In this document: in pieces, positions 60,201-64,000 of the stretch | Layout: the number at the start of each line of letters is the position of its first letter | Position numbering within the stretch: the stretch's first letter is position 1 | Notes under the pieces: model-generated | What the model was told of the DNA's origin: nothing | What the model saw: only the letters and a program-made list of their open reading frames with translations | Database searches by the model: none | Source of the DNA: Lepas anatifera | Taxonomy: Eukaryota > Arthropoda > Thecostraca > Lepadidae | Direction of reading: 5' to 3' | Assembly (NCBI GenBank): GCA_034440635.1 | Contig: JAOTON010001351.1 | Location: 1,577,501 to 1,641,500, forward strand | Length of the DNA stretch: 64,000 nt | Made by a program: the position numbers and the translations under genes

Positions 60201-62266
60201 CCGAGCCAACCAGCATCCTCGCCCACAACCCGCTCTGCAGCACTCTCTCGATAAGTCCAGCTCCATGGACCTCACCTCCAAGACCGAACTGACCAAAGAT
60301 GCCTTTACTTAAGGTATATTGGGTAAAAAATTACTCCCTCGAGAAGCCCAGCTCCATGGACCTCGCCTCCATGACCGAGCTGACCCAAGAATTGACCGAC
60401 CTGCGCGGCTCCAGATCATTCATGCTCTTCACTATCTTCAAAGTCAATCGCAAGTGGCTGGTGAGGGGTTCCGCACTGTGGGGCGAGGACCAGCAATACA
60501 AGGAAACAGAGGAGTTTGTGCGGAATGTCAGAGTGGCCAACCACCTGGCTGAGAGGTGCTGCGGTACCATCACAAAGTGCAGCAAGATTCTTACCAGGGA
60601 GACGAGCTCAGAAAAAAAACTGCTGAAGGGTGTGGAGAAATTCCAGAAGGTGCTTCACAACTTGTATTAAGACGGCACTGAACAACAAAAACTACTGGTA
60701 GTTGAGGTTCAAAGATTTACACCGTATGAGATGAGATCTGGGATAAGATCACCGTATGGCACATGATATCTAAACTGAGAATCTAGGCCGGCGGTGCCGG
60801 TGGCGTCGGCGGCTTGGAGGTGCTGTGAAGGGAGGATCATCACCGCTTCTTGCTATCGACTGTGACTTGGTACTGTGTTACACGTGAAGCTTCATTCGTA
60901 CTCTAAGGAGAACAGTAATTGAGTGTGTCTATTCAATCGATAGTCTTCTTGCTAGACATATTTCATAGTTCATAAGCTTCATGGTCTAGTTTGGAGTATT
61001 GCATAGTGATGCAGCGGGCCTAAACAACAGGATGAAACCCTTAAAAGAGACTTCTTAGAAATATCAAATGGATATGATACCTTTAAGAATTCATTTGAAC
61101 ATGGGAAACCTTGCTTACTTCCTGCATTTACCGTGTCACGTCGATTTCACGGCTGCTGAAACACGAAACTTTTTATAATTGATTATCTATCAGTATAAGC
61201 TCTTGATTAAAAAGGACCATTGCTCATAGGTGGATCCAGGATCACTAATCGGGGAGGGGGCACCTCGCTAGGGTAGGAGGGTGCCATCCGGACCAAGGGG
61301 GCACCACTTTTGGCCAAAAAATCCTACCAGGTGGACGCTGATCTGAGGTGACCAAATCCTATCGTGGGACGCTGATTTTCGCTTCGAGGGGGAAGGGTTA
61401 GGAAGCGACAAATTTTAGGGGGCGCCATCGGCCCTTCAGATGAGCGCCGTGACTATTTTAGGGGGCGCCGAGGGTGGGTTGGGGAGGGCACCTGTCCCTC
61501 TTTGCCCCCTGGATCTGCCTATGGCATTACCAACGTGTAGTGACATTTTTATGACATCACCATATTATAATTTGTCGAAATATGGAATCGAAAATGGATA
61601 TTTTGTGTTTTGATTCAAACCATTTGACCATCAGTTTTCAATTGAAGAAAAAATCAGCATTCTATCGTCATAGGTTCTCAATCAAATGTGGCTATCACCA
61701 ATACACAATTATGATATTTTACTAACATCATTAAACGGCCATTCGTCGTAAGCCCAATATCGAAAACCAACATTGCGCGTGCTTGCTTGAACCACCCGAT
61801 AGAAGGCCTTCATTTGAAGCAAAGATAATCGTTTTATCGTAATTAGTTTTTGAGCTAGAGGTTCCACCCCGTTTTCTTCTGGCCTCCTGCATCACTGTGT
61901 ATTGGTACGAAATAGGAGCTATGTTCCACCCCGCTGCGCATAGTCAGTTTTCGAGTCTCGAGGAAACCAAAACCAGTTCTGAGTAGCTTTCAGCCCAAAT
62001 AATGGGAATCTGGTGGACTATTTTGCAAACCTGGGGGGCGCCAGTAAAATGGGCAGCCCTAATAGCACAGCACCACTAGTGTCATCTATAGCCATAAAGC
62101 CATCTAGCGGCCACTGCTGACGCCACCTACCCAATGATAGGCGGAAACACGAAGCCTCCGAGGCCAGCACCGCTGACAGCGATTCCGAAGGCGATGGTTC
62201 GTCGTCTCTGGAACCACTGGCTGACGATCACCACCGCCGGAATGTAGGCCACACCCAGCCCCACAC
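29404..62266 (-). CDS. monocarboxylate-transporter-like protein (SLC16 / MFS), six exons seen
   Basis: Joining 62266-62131, 54011-53869, 53508-53303, 51170-51044, 49556-49392 and 30215-29404 (minus strand) gives about 528 residues with consistent phases at all five junctions. The product should be a plasma-membrane proton-linked or related carrier of monocarboxylates; the substrate is unknown. The first exon carries the SLC16 TM4-5 signature (SQWFQRRRTIAFGIAVSG). Later exons give TM6, the cytosolic loop, TM7-12 and a long acidic Ser/Glu-rich tail. TM1-3 are not found and should lie beyond 64000. All introns begin GT and end AG. Five of the eleven splice sites are the edge of a tandem array that copies the exon edge. 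Codon use is GC-rich at third positions, unlike the AT-rich introns. Confidence 0.85.
30216..30375. repeat. splice-acceptor tandem array, about 59-bp unit, 4 degenerate copies
   Basis: On the minus strand GGCAG followed by a version of CTGCTGTACGACGCC recurs at boundaries 30215, 30274 and, diverged, near 30325 and 30366. Three copies still encode LLYDA(S/P/I)GRY after the AG. The 30274 copy runs into a stop soon after, so the copy at 30215 is presumably the one used. Confidence 0.7.
30376..31242. other. intron sequence, nothing recognised
   Basis: Part of the 19-kb last intron of the transporter. No repeat unit or foreign gene is recognised. Confidence 0.35.
31243..32098. mobile_element. TTAA-flanked MITE, full length
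   Basis: TTAA at 31243-31246 and 32095-32098 with inverted ends TTAACACGGGCATTGGCGGG and, reversed, TTAACACGCGCATTGACGG. At 856 bp it is one of two uninterrupted copies. The interior carries repeated AGGTCA/TGACCT, including TGACCTGACCTGAGGTCA near 31592 and TGACCTGACCTGACATGACC near 31931. No coding capacity. Confidence 0.8.
32099..35861. other. intron sequence with old dispersed repeats, no gene
   Basis: About 33180-33480 and 30800-30930 share phrases (GGCACTAAAAGCTCTTGG-like words and GAGGGTCTGGA), so both are probably copies of one unclassified repeat. The remainder is AT-rich intron sequence. No protein frame on either strand resembles a known family. Confidence 0.35.
35862..36879. mobile_element. 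TTAA-flanked MITE, second subfamily
   Basis: TTAA at 35862-35865 and 36876-36879. The left end is TTAACCCTCGCCCCACCGGG and the right end reads TTAACCCGCGCCCACCGG in reverse. Each end has the 20-bp palindrome GGGGGCCATCGATGGCCCCC. The interior is dense in AGGTCA/TGACCT. At 1018 bp with no coding frame it is a relative of 31243-32098 with different termini. Confidence 0.75.
36880..39247. other. intron sequence, nothing recognised
   Basis: AT-rich intron DNA of the transporter. A short ATTACATT repeat lies at about 38190-38215. No gene or element ends identified. Confidence 0.35.
39880..42710. mobile_element. TTAA-flanked element inserted at the palindrome centre
   Basis: TTAA at 39880-39883 and 42707-42710 with inverted ends TTAACACGC(A/G)CCCACACGA on both sides, followed inward by matching GGCAACCGGCCTC and GCGCAGCGCCACCGTAC blocks. 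Arms are about 140 bp and the middle 2.5 kb is largely unique. Its ends resemble the TTAACACGCGC family. About 42380-42600 also has the family's TGACCTGGTATGACC block. Confidence 0.65.
40015..40254 (-). CDS. possible small secreted protein or exon, uncertain
   Basis: A minus-strand frame starting ATG at 40254 gives 79 residues, beginning MLLLGVLGVGVSLESSRKF (signal-peptide-like) and followed by a Thr/Pro/Ser-rich stretch. It is preceded by a T-rich tract ending TTTTTGCAAG, which could be a splice acceptor. It matches no family I know and lies inside the TTAA element, so it could be cargo or chance. Confidence 0.2.
   Translation of the reverse strand: MLLLGVLGVGVSLESSRKFYGDRDPTTQTSNSHDEVITKEPKLNVPQGITTTVYFRSPPHQSVASWPSVFTVPTTSQLT
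43609..43895. repeat. 33-bp minisatellite, about 8 copies
   Basis: The unit contains GTGCACTGCGGGACAGTCTA with a variable CTGGCGTGG part. Both strands stay open because 33 is a multiple of 3. Confidence 0.8.
43975..44275. repeat. 26-bp minisatellite, about 11 copies
   Basis: The unit GGTACGCTGTGAATCTGACT plus GTGCCA repeats with very few differences, implying recent expansion. It abuts the 33-bp array, separated by a short spacer. Confidence 0.88.
44276..45179. other. intron sequence; possible decayed SINE
   Basis: The minus strand near 44405-44420 has GGGTTCGACTCCC, a polymerase III B-box match, but no convincing A box upstream. It may be the remnant of a tRNA-derived SINE. Otherwise nothing is recognised. 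Confidence 0.25.
45180..47375. repeat. 29-bp minisatellite, about 75 copies
   Basis: The unit is ACTGCGTGGCGAGGTTGGTC plus GGTGATGGT with recurrent variants. Marked variants (GTGGTGCAGTTGGTCGGCGA, and the 4-bp insertion in GATGGTAGGTACTGC) recur at spacings of several hundred bases, so larger blocks were also duplicated. All minus frames are open for 240-783 codons and read as a 29-residue repeat (SPTNLATQYHHRPTSPRST). This is expected from a stop-free unit and is not taken as a protein. Confidence 0.92.
47482..47815. repeat. fragment of the TGACCT-rich dispersed repeat
   Basis: It matches about 720-1040: TTTTGACCTAGTATAGTCAT, CGTAACGAGAGGAAGAGAAT, TTTTTCGCTATC and a terminal GTGTTTAAACAACCCC. 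It lacks the other end. Confidence 0.5.
47920..48030. repeat. ATT/GTT-rich low-complexity tract
   Basis: Imperfect trinucleotide tract (ATTATTATTATG, TTGTTGTTGCTGTTGTTG). It gives a spurious Ile/Val-rich open frame. Confidence 0.7.
48252..49391. repeat. splice-donor tandem array, 40/47-bp unit, about 26 copies
   Basis: On the minus strand each unit is the last 43 bases of the exon 49392-49556 plus GTAC, so each copy has CTCGGTGGTCCTGTGGCAG|GTACGTTCCG. The 47-bp form has GGAGGGC after GTTCC; the 40-bp form lacks those seven bases. The copy farthest from the exon (about 48252) runs into GCAAGTGCGCTTCTGAC, probably the original intron start. About 26 potential donor sites follow the exon in a row. 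Confidence 0.9.
49392..49556 (-). CDS. transporter exon, TM10-TM11
   Basis: A 165-bp exon encoding LAVCAALFGFASCCQGVLMP then DIIISLVGERRLAVTYGLLM and EGVGFMLGGPVAG. The L-x-G-x-E-R-L-A-x-x-Y-G-L block and the G-P-x-A-G end match SLC16 TM10-11. The acceptor CTGTCCCGGCAG|CGCTGG is followed upstream by copies at a 73-bp period. The donor GGCAG|GTACGT is followed by about 26 copies of the exon's last 43 bases plus GTAC. Both edges of this exon are therefore duplicated. Confidence 0.88.
49557..49880. repeat. splice-acceptor tandem array, 73-bp unit, about 5 copies
   Basis: CCAGCGCTGCC starts at 49551, 49624, 49697, 49770 and 49843. On the minus strand each unit has a pyrimidine-rich CTGTCCCGGCAG followed by about 26 bases of exon start (CGCTGGCGGTGTGTGCC). 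The rest of the unit (CCTGTTCTGCTGTTAAGCGG) is intron-like. Confidence 0.88.
50040..50720. repeat. splice-donor-like tandem array, 32-bp unit, about 16 copies
   Basis: Two blocks (about 50040-50275 and 50400-50720) of units which on the minus strand read CCATAATACCACCTGTGAGT. The variants nearest the exon read GCAACACCGCCCGTGAGTGT. These resemble the exon edge CCACAGCGCCACCT|GTGAGT at 51044. Blocks are separated by about 125 bp of unrelated sequence, and a MITE lies between the array and the exon. Confidence 0.78.
50861..50995. mobile_element. small MITE with CAGTGGCGGA ends
   Basis: It starts CAGTGGCGGATGTAGG and ends CACCGCCACTG, the same end type as the hAT-like MITE at 9058-9559. Flanks GGGAGAGA and ACGAGAGA agree at six of eight positions, a decayed target duplication. 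Confidence 0.5.
51044..51170 (-). CDS. transporter exon, TM8-TM10 region
   Basis: A 127-bp exon in phase 0 at its start, giving ANM-LGRVVHGLL across the junction, the G-R loop after TM8. It continues FPGLASLLLYLVSSGVAGAA and VLLITACHSAT. The acceptor CTCTCTCGACAG uses the complement of a long (GA)n tract as polypyrimidine tract. The donor is CACCT|GTGAGTACC, and diverged copies of this donor edge form the 32-bp array in the following intron. Confidence 0.85.
51173..51280. repeat. (GA)n microsatellite at a splice acceptor
   Basis: GAGA tract with AGGAGAG and AAG interruptions. On the minus strand it is a CT tract ending CTCTCTCTCGACAG at the exon 51170, so it serves as the polypyrimidine tract. 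Confidence 0.9.
51493..53209. mobile_element. TTAA-flanked MITE carrying a nested MITE
   Basis: TTAA at 51493-51496 and 53206-53209 with ends TTAACACGCGCATTGACAGG and, reversed, TTAACACGCACATTGACGGG. It is in the opposite orientation to 31243-32098 and 62690-63549. Subtracting the nested element and one TA leaves 828 bp, the size of the intact copies. It retains the AGGTCA-rich core (TGACCTGACCTCAGGTCAGG at about 52841). Confidence 0.8.
51800..52686. mobile_element. nested TA-flanked MITE
   Basis: Perfect inverted ends GGGGAGAGGGTGGTAAGACG and its complement, with TA at 51798-51799 and 52687-52688, inserted in the TTAA element. The TIR motif GTAAGACGGG recurs inside (about 51831, 52492 and inverted near 52470). 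No transposase. TA duplication suggests the Tc1/mariner group. Confidence 0.8.
53303..53508 (-). CDS. transporter exon, central loop to TM8
   Basis: A 206-bp exon with a strong acceptor (TTTTCCTGCTCTCTCAG|AC) and donor ATG|GTGAGACC. It encodes a short cytosolic loop (SQLSELKESVSLML), TM7 (NNFLFCFGQVVVYVHLGAFS) and TM8 (GTDLVFSVIGVANM). The S/G-x-x-N-F-L-F core and the S-I-x-G-V-A-N motif are typical of SLC16 TM7-8. It is not associated with a tandem array. Confidence 0.88.
53869..54011 (-). CDS. transporter exon, TM6
   Basis: A 143-bp exon encoding FLTENCSWRVCLLCLAAIVL then VGLTTAGALMAPAP. This matches the Y-x-W-R-x-x-L-L segment and the G-A-L-M-x-P end of TM6 in SLC16 proteins. The donor is GACG|GTAGGG. 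The acceptor is GTCTGGCAG|GTTTCTC. That acceptor is the last of about 42 near-identical copies of the exon's own first 48 bases plus AG, so the 5' limit was chosen because only this copy reads through into TM6. Confidence 0.85.
54876..56716 (+). pseudogene. LINE reverse transcriptase, disabled
   Basis: RT blocks in order: STGVDGVSIFMLQ near 55225, ALVTPIPKGK near 55355, YRKHHSTETAL near 55525, LLDLSKCFDVVPHSKLL near 55610, QGGSLSCLLYMLYANDLS near 55785 and the catalytic YADDTQI near 55870, followed by the LNAQKTKMLVLG block. The endonuclease domain is missing. An in-frame TAA lies at 55576-55578 and frame changes occur near 55760, 56320 and 56600, so it is dead. It catalysed target-primed reverse transcription when intact. 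Motif style suits the Jockey/CR1/L2 group; the exact clade needs a tree. Confidence 0.88.
54876..56896 (+). mobile_element. 5'-truncated LINE inserted in the 50-bp array
   Basis: The array stops after CCAGACACAGC (54875) and resumes at AGGCCCTCCAG (56897). Between them is a LINE fragment ending in AATAAATCTGAATCTGAATC, a (GAATCT)n microsatellite tail rather than poly(A), as in some CR1/L2-like elements. No target-site duplication is visible; about four bases of the array unit are missing instead. It lies antisense to the transporter. Confidence 0.85.
58119..58830. other. intron sequence upstream of the 50-bp array
   Basis: It carries the probable ancestral 3' end of the intron (58119-58140) and then sequence with no recognised gene or repeat. 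Confidence 0.4.
59529..60996. mobile_element. inner inverted duplication with coding remnants
   Basis: Two arms of about 700 bp in opposite orientation meet near 60270. Matching blocks include AACTAGACCATGA at the outer edges, TACCAGTAGTTTTT against AAAACTACTGGTA, and CTCGAGGGAGCAG against its complement region at 60335. Both arms carry diverged copies of the same protein segment, described in the next entry. Confidence 0.65.
60299..60670 (+). pseudogene. transposon-type protein fragment, right arm
   Basis: The + frame contains ELTDLRGSRSFMLFTIFKV, LWGEDQQYKETEEFVRNVRV, then ANHLAERCC and a LLKGVEKFQKVL end. The left arm (minus strand, about 60150-59860) encodes a diverged copy with WDENHQYKETEEFVRNAKV and TNDLTERCC. 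The V-x-N-D-x-A/T-E-R-x motif followed by a Thr-Lys/Arg block resembles, from memory, uncharacterised element-borne proteins widespread in invertebrates, perhaps the same family as the fragment at 5693-5881. The frame is too short to be functional. Confidence 0.4.
61225..61523. mobile_element. possible small MITE with CATAGG(T/C)GGATC ends
   Basis: CATAGGTGGATCCAGG at the left faces CCTGGATCTGCCTATG at the right. No clear target duplication. It lies in the right half of the long-TIR element, and the right end overlaps its TIR. Confidence 0.35.
62131..62266 (-). CDS. transporter exon with the SLC16 TM4-5 signature
   Basis: A 136-bp exon preceded by CACCTATTGCAG and followed by GTAGGT. It encodes VGLGVAYIPAVVIVSQWF then QRRRTIAFGIAVSGAGLGGF and FPPII. 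The aromatic-x-x-R-R-x-I-A-x-G-x-A-x-S-G-x-x-x-G pattern is the conserved TM4-TM5 signature of monocarboxylate transporters. It enters with the last two bases of a Gly codon and leaves after two bases (GG), which the G at 54011 completes. A previous exon must exist but is not seen. Confidence 0.88.
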
Positions 62267-62689
62267 CTGCAATAGGTGCACGGGCCGACTAGCGGCAGGC
62301 GCACGCTGGCAGCCAGCAGCCCAGCCACCACCCGGGCAGACCTGGCGGCGGGCACTCTCGGTGACCAGCAGCGGCCTGGTGCCTGCGCCTGCAGCGTTCT
62401 GCTGTTATTGTAGCGGCGCGCGGCTCCACATCGAAGATGGTTGGGCTGGCCAGATGAGGGGGTTAGGAGAAATTAGTCAGCGGTGTCGGCCCAGGTCCCG
62501 CCTTGCTCTGGGAAGAGAACGGAAAAGCGTCGTGTCACAACTAGTCTGCTCCTGTAGAAGATCGTCTCGGGGTTCAAGCAGTGACGCACTCGTGCCGAGC
62601 AGCTGTGGCCACGGACCCACACGGTTTGATGGCGAACACACAATAGCAAGAGTGCATACACGTTACACGCCATTCAATGCTCAAAACCT
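62267..62689. other. intron upstream of the first visible transporter exon
   Basis: GC-rich near the exon, with no further exon recognised. The preceding exon should end one base into a Gly codon. Confidence 0.4.
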
Positions 62690-63549
62690 TTAACACGAGC
62701 ATTGACGGGGGTCTGAGCCACCTTTGCTTCGACGGGGGGCGGGTGACCACCCCCACCCTAAGATCTAAAAATACACGCCATAGCCAGAGCGAAAAACAGT
62801 AAATGGTGTTGGGTAGCCAATCCAATTCTCTATCGAAAAAATTTGAACCCTTTTTGTCAGGTCACATTTGAGGTCACTAGAGGTCCATACAAGCCGTCAT
62901 ACGGATATCATGTAAATGAAGGTTTTCGATCATTACATCTAAACAAGTAAAGATACAGCAAAATAACTTCAACCCTTCGAATCCGAATCCAGCCGAAAGC
63001 AAGCCGAATCGAATTGTATATAATATGACCATGTTAGGTCAAATATGAGATATGACCTGACCTGAGGTCAGGTCAAGGTCAAATTAGGTAAAATACATAT
63101 CATTAGAATTGCAAGGACATGGAAAATTGATTGCAGTTACAATAAAGGCTCTATCACCATCCAATGATAGGTTATTCAGCTCAAACCGTTTTTCCCATGT
63201 ATTTCCAATGGAGCGGTCATGGCTCGTACCTGACCATAGGTCATCGATATAAAAAATACCGGAACATGTTTTACGGAACTCGGTAGCGTCATTATGTGAT
63301 GTAAGTATCAATTGGATAAGTTCATCCTGCTCTGACTTTTGCTATCTTAAACTTCTTTAGGTCAGGTCACTTGACCTGTACTGGTGACCTGACCTAAGAT
63401 GACCTAACCTTAACAATTTTGACCAAGTTGTAAAAATGATCAGGGAAAAGGTATGCCAAGTACGGCGGCGCTACGTCCCGCCGTCTTTATACTGCCTGGA
63501 AAAAACCCGAGGGGGCGGGTACCCGCCTCCCCGTCAATGCGTCTGTTAA
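62690..63549. mobile_element. TTAA-flanked MITE, full length
   Basis: TTAA at 62690-62693 and 63546-63549; ends TTAACACGAGCATTGACGGG and, reversed, TTAACAGACGCATTGACGGG. At 860 bp it is in the same orientation and order as 31243-32098. It contains CATTTGAGGTCACTAGAGGT, TGACCTGACCTGAGGTCAGG and GGTCAGGTCACTTGACCTGT. No coding capacity. Confidence 0.82.
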
Positions 63550-64000
63550 ACGTTCCTCGTCGCACACACGTCCTTGCAGCTTTGCAAGGATGGCGGAGCG
63601 GCTGGATATATGTAAGATTCTCGCCTTGTTTCATCTATCTAGCCAAACCGTGGAAAATCACAGAATGTTTGAACATCGTGTTTCTGTTCCGAACATGGTT
63701 TACGGAGTTCATTTTGGCGAGTAAGACCCTGGCGTTGAGAAGATGAATCAGTGCGATGTTCTTCTGTTTCGTCAGTGTCAGACCGGAGCAGCCAGAGCGT
63801 GTGCAAATGGGTGTCAGCGGCAGCTGCACTCAGGTGGGTGACTGCAGTGCTTTGCCGCTCTTAAAACGCGGAAGACCTCGAGCCTGCTCAATTAGAAATG
63901 ATTCGTTGCGGCCTTGCCTATACTGGCATATACTGACTGTCTTATGCTGACATCCGGGTGAGATCCACAACAAGACTTACGAGTCTAAAGAGAGGCTGGA
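63550..64000. other. no recognisable gene
   Basis: About 450 bases at the right edge. I find no transporter exon encoding TM1-3 here and no repeat. Confidence 0.35.

Larger units (their letters stand above)
58831..62061. mobile_element. long-TIR element with 9-bp target duplication
   Basis: Ends TAGGGCTGCCCATTTTACTG and complement, bounded by ATAGCACAG at 58822-58830 and 62062-62070. The terminal inverted repeats run about 500 bp each (to about 59360 and from about 61480). A second, shorter TIR-like start lies at 59362, and a smaller palindrome is nested inside. TIRs of hundreds of bases with a 9-bp duplication recall Mutator-like elements, but the TAGGG end is also hAT-like, so the class is open. 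Confidence 0.75.

Overview
The window is animal nuclear DNA, most likely from a marine invertebrate (a crustacean is possible, but this is a guess). It has spliced genes with GT-AG introns and long introns, and is dense in tandem arrays and non-autonomous DNA transposons. There are no operons, bacterial genes or CRISPR arrays. Two real genes are recognisable.

(1) A single-exon type II membrane glycosyltransferase of the beta-1,3-galactosyltransferase (GT31) family lies on the + strand at 21701-22978. (2) A monocarboxylate-transporter-like gene (SLC16 / major facilitator superfamily) lies on the - strand. Six coding exons were assembled by eye between 62266 and 29404. All five junctions agree in splice phase and the protein reads from the TM4-5 signature to a natural stop. 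Its first exon(s), holding TM1-3, were not found and probably lie beyond the right edge.

Layout. 1-4280: ends of TTAA-flanked elements, a broken LINE and a tRNA-derived SINE. 4281-8078: a large palindromic element with a 51-bp minisatellite at its centre. 8079-11700: a hAT-like MITE, degenerate GGGCCC-rich repeats and a TGACCT-rich repeat. 11885-16480: a GGGGCGCC minisatellite that becomes a 374-bp higher-order array, split by a TA-flanked MITE. 17220-19610: AGGTCA-rich repeats. 21.7-23 kb: the GT31 gene. 23.7-25.1 kb: a 50-bp minisatellite. 25.1-29.4 kb: little recognisable. 29.4-62.3 kb: the transporter gene, whose introns hold TTAA elements, nested palindromes, a LINE and many minisatellites. 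62.3-64 kb: another TTAA element.

The most unusual observation is that five of the eleven splice sites seen in the transporter gene sit at the edge of a tandem array whose unit is a copy of that exon edge, splice site included. Acceptors at 54011, 49556 and 30215 and donors at 51044 and 49392 are each repeated about 4 to 42 times in the adjoining intron. The 50-bp array beside the 54011 acceptor is made almost wholly of exon sequence. Each copy recreates a pyrimidine-rich tract plus AG from coding bases. This looks like introns growing by repeated duplication of exon edges. A second theme is a family of TTAA-flanked elements packed with AGGTCA/TGACCT motifs, the half-site bound by nuclear receptors.
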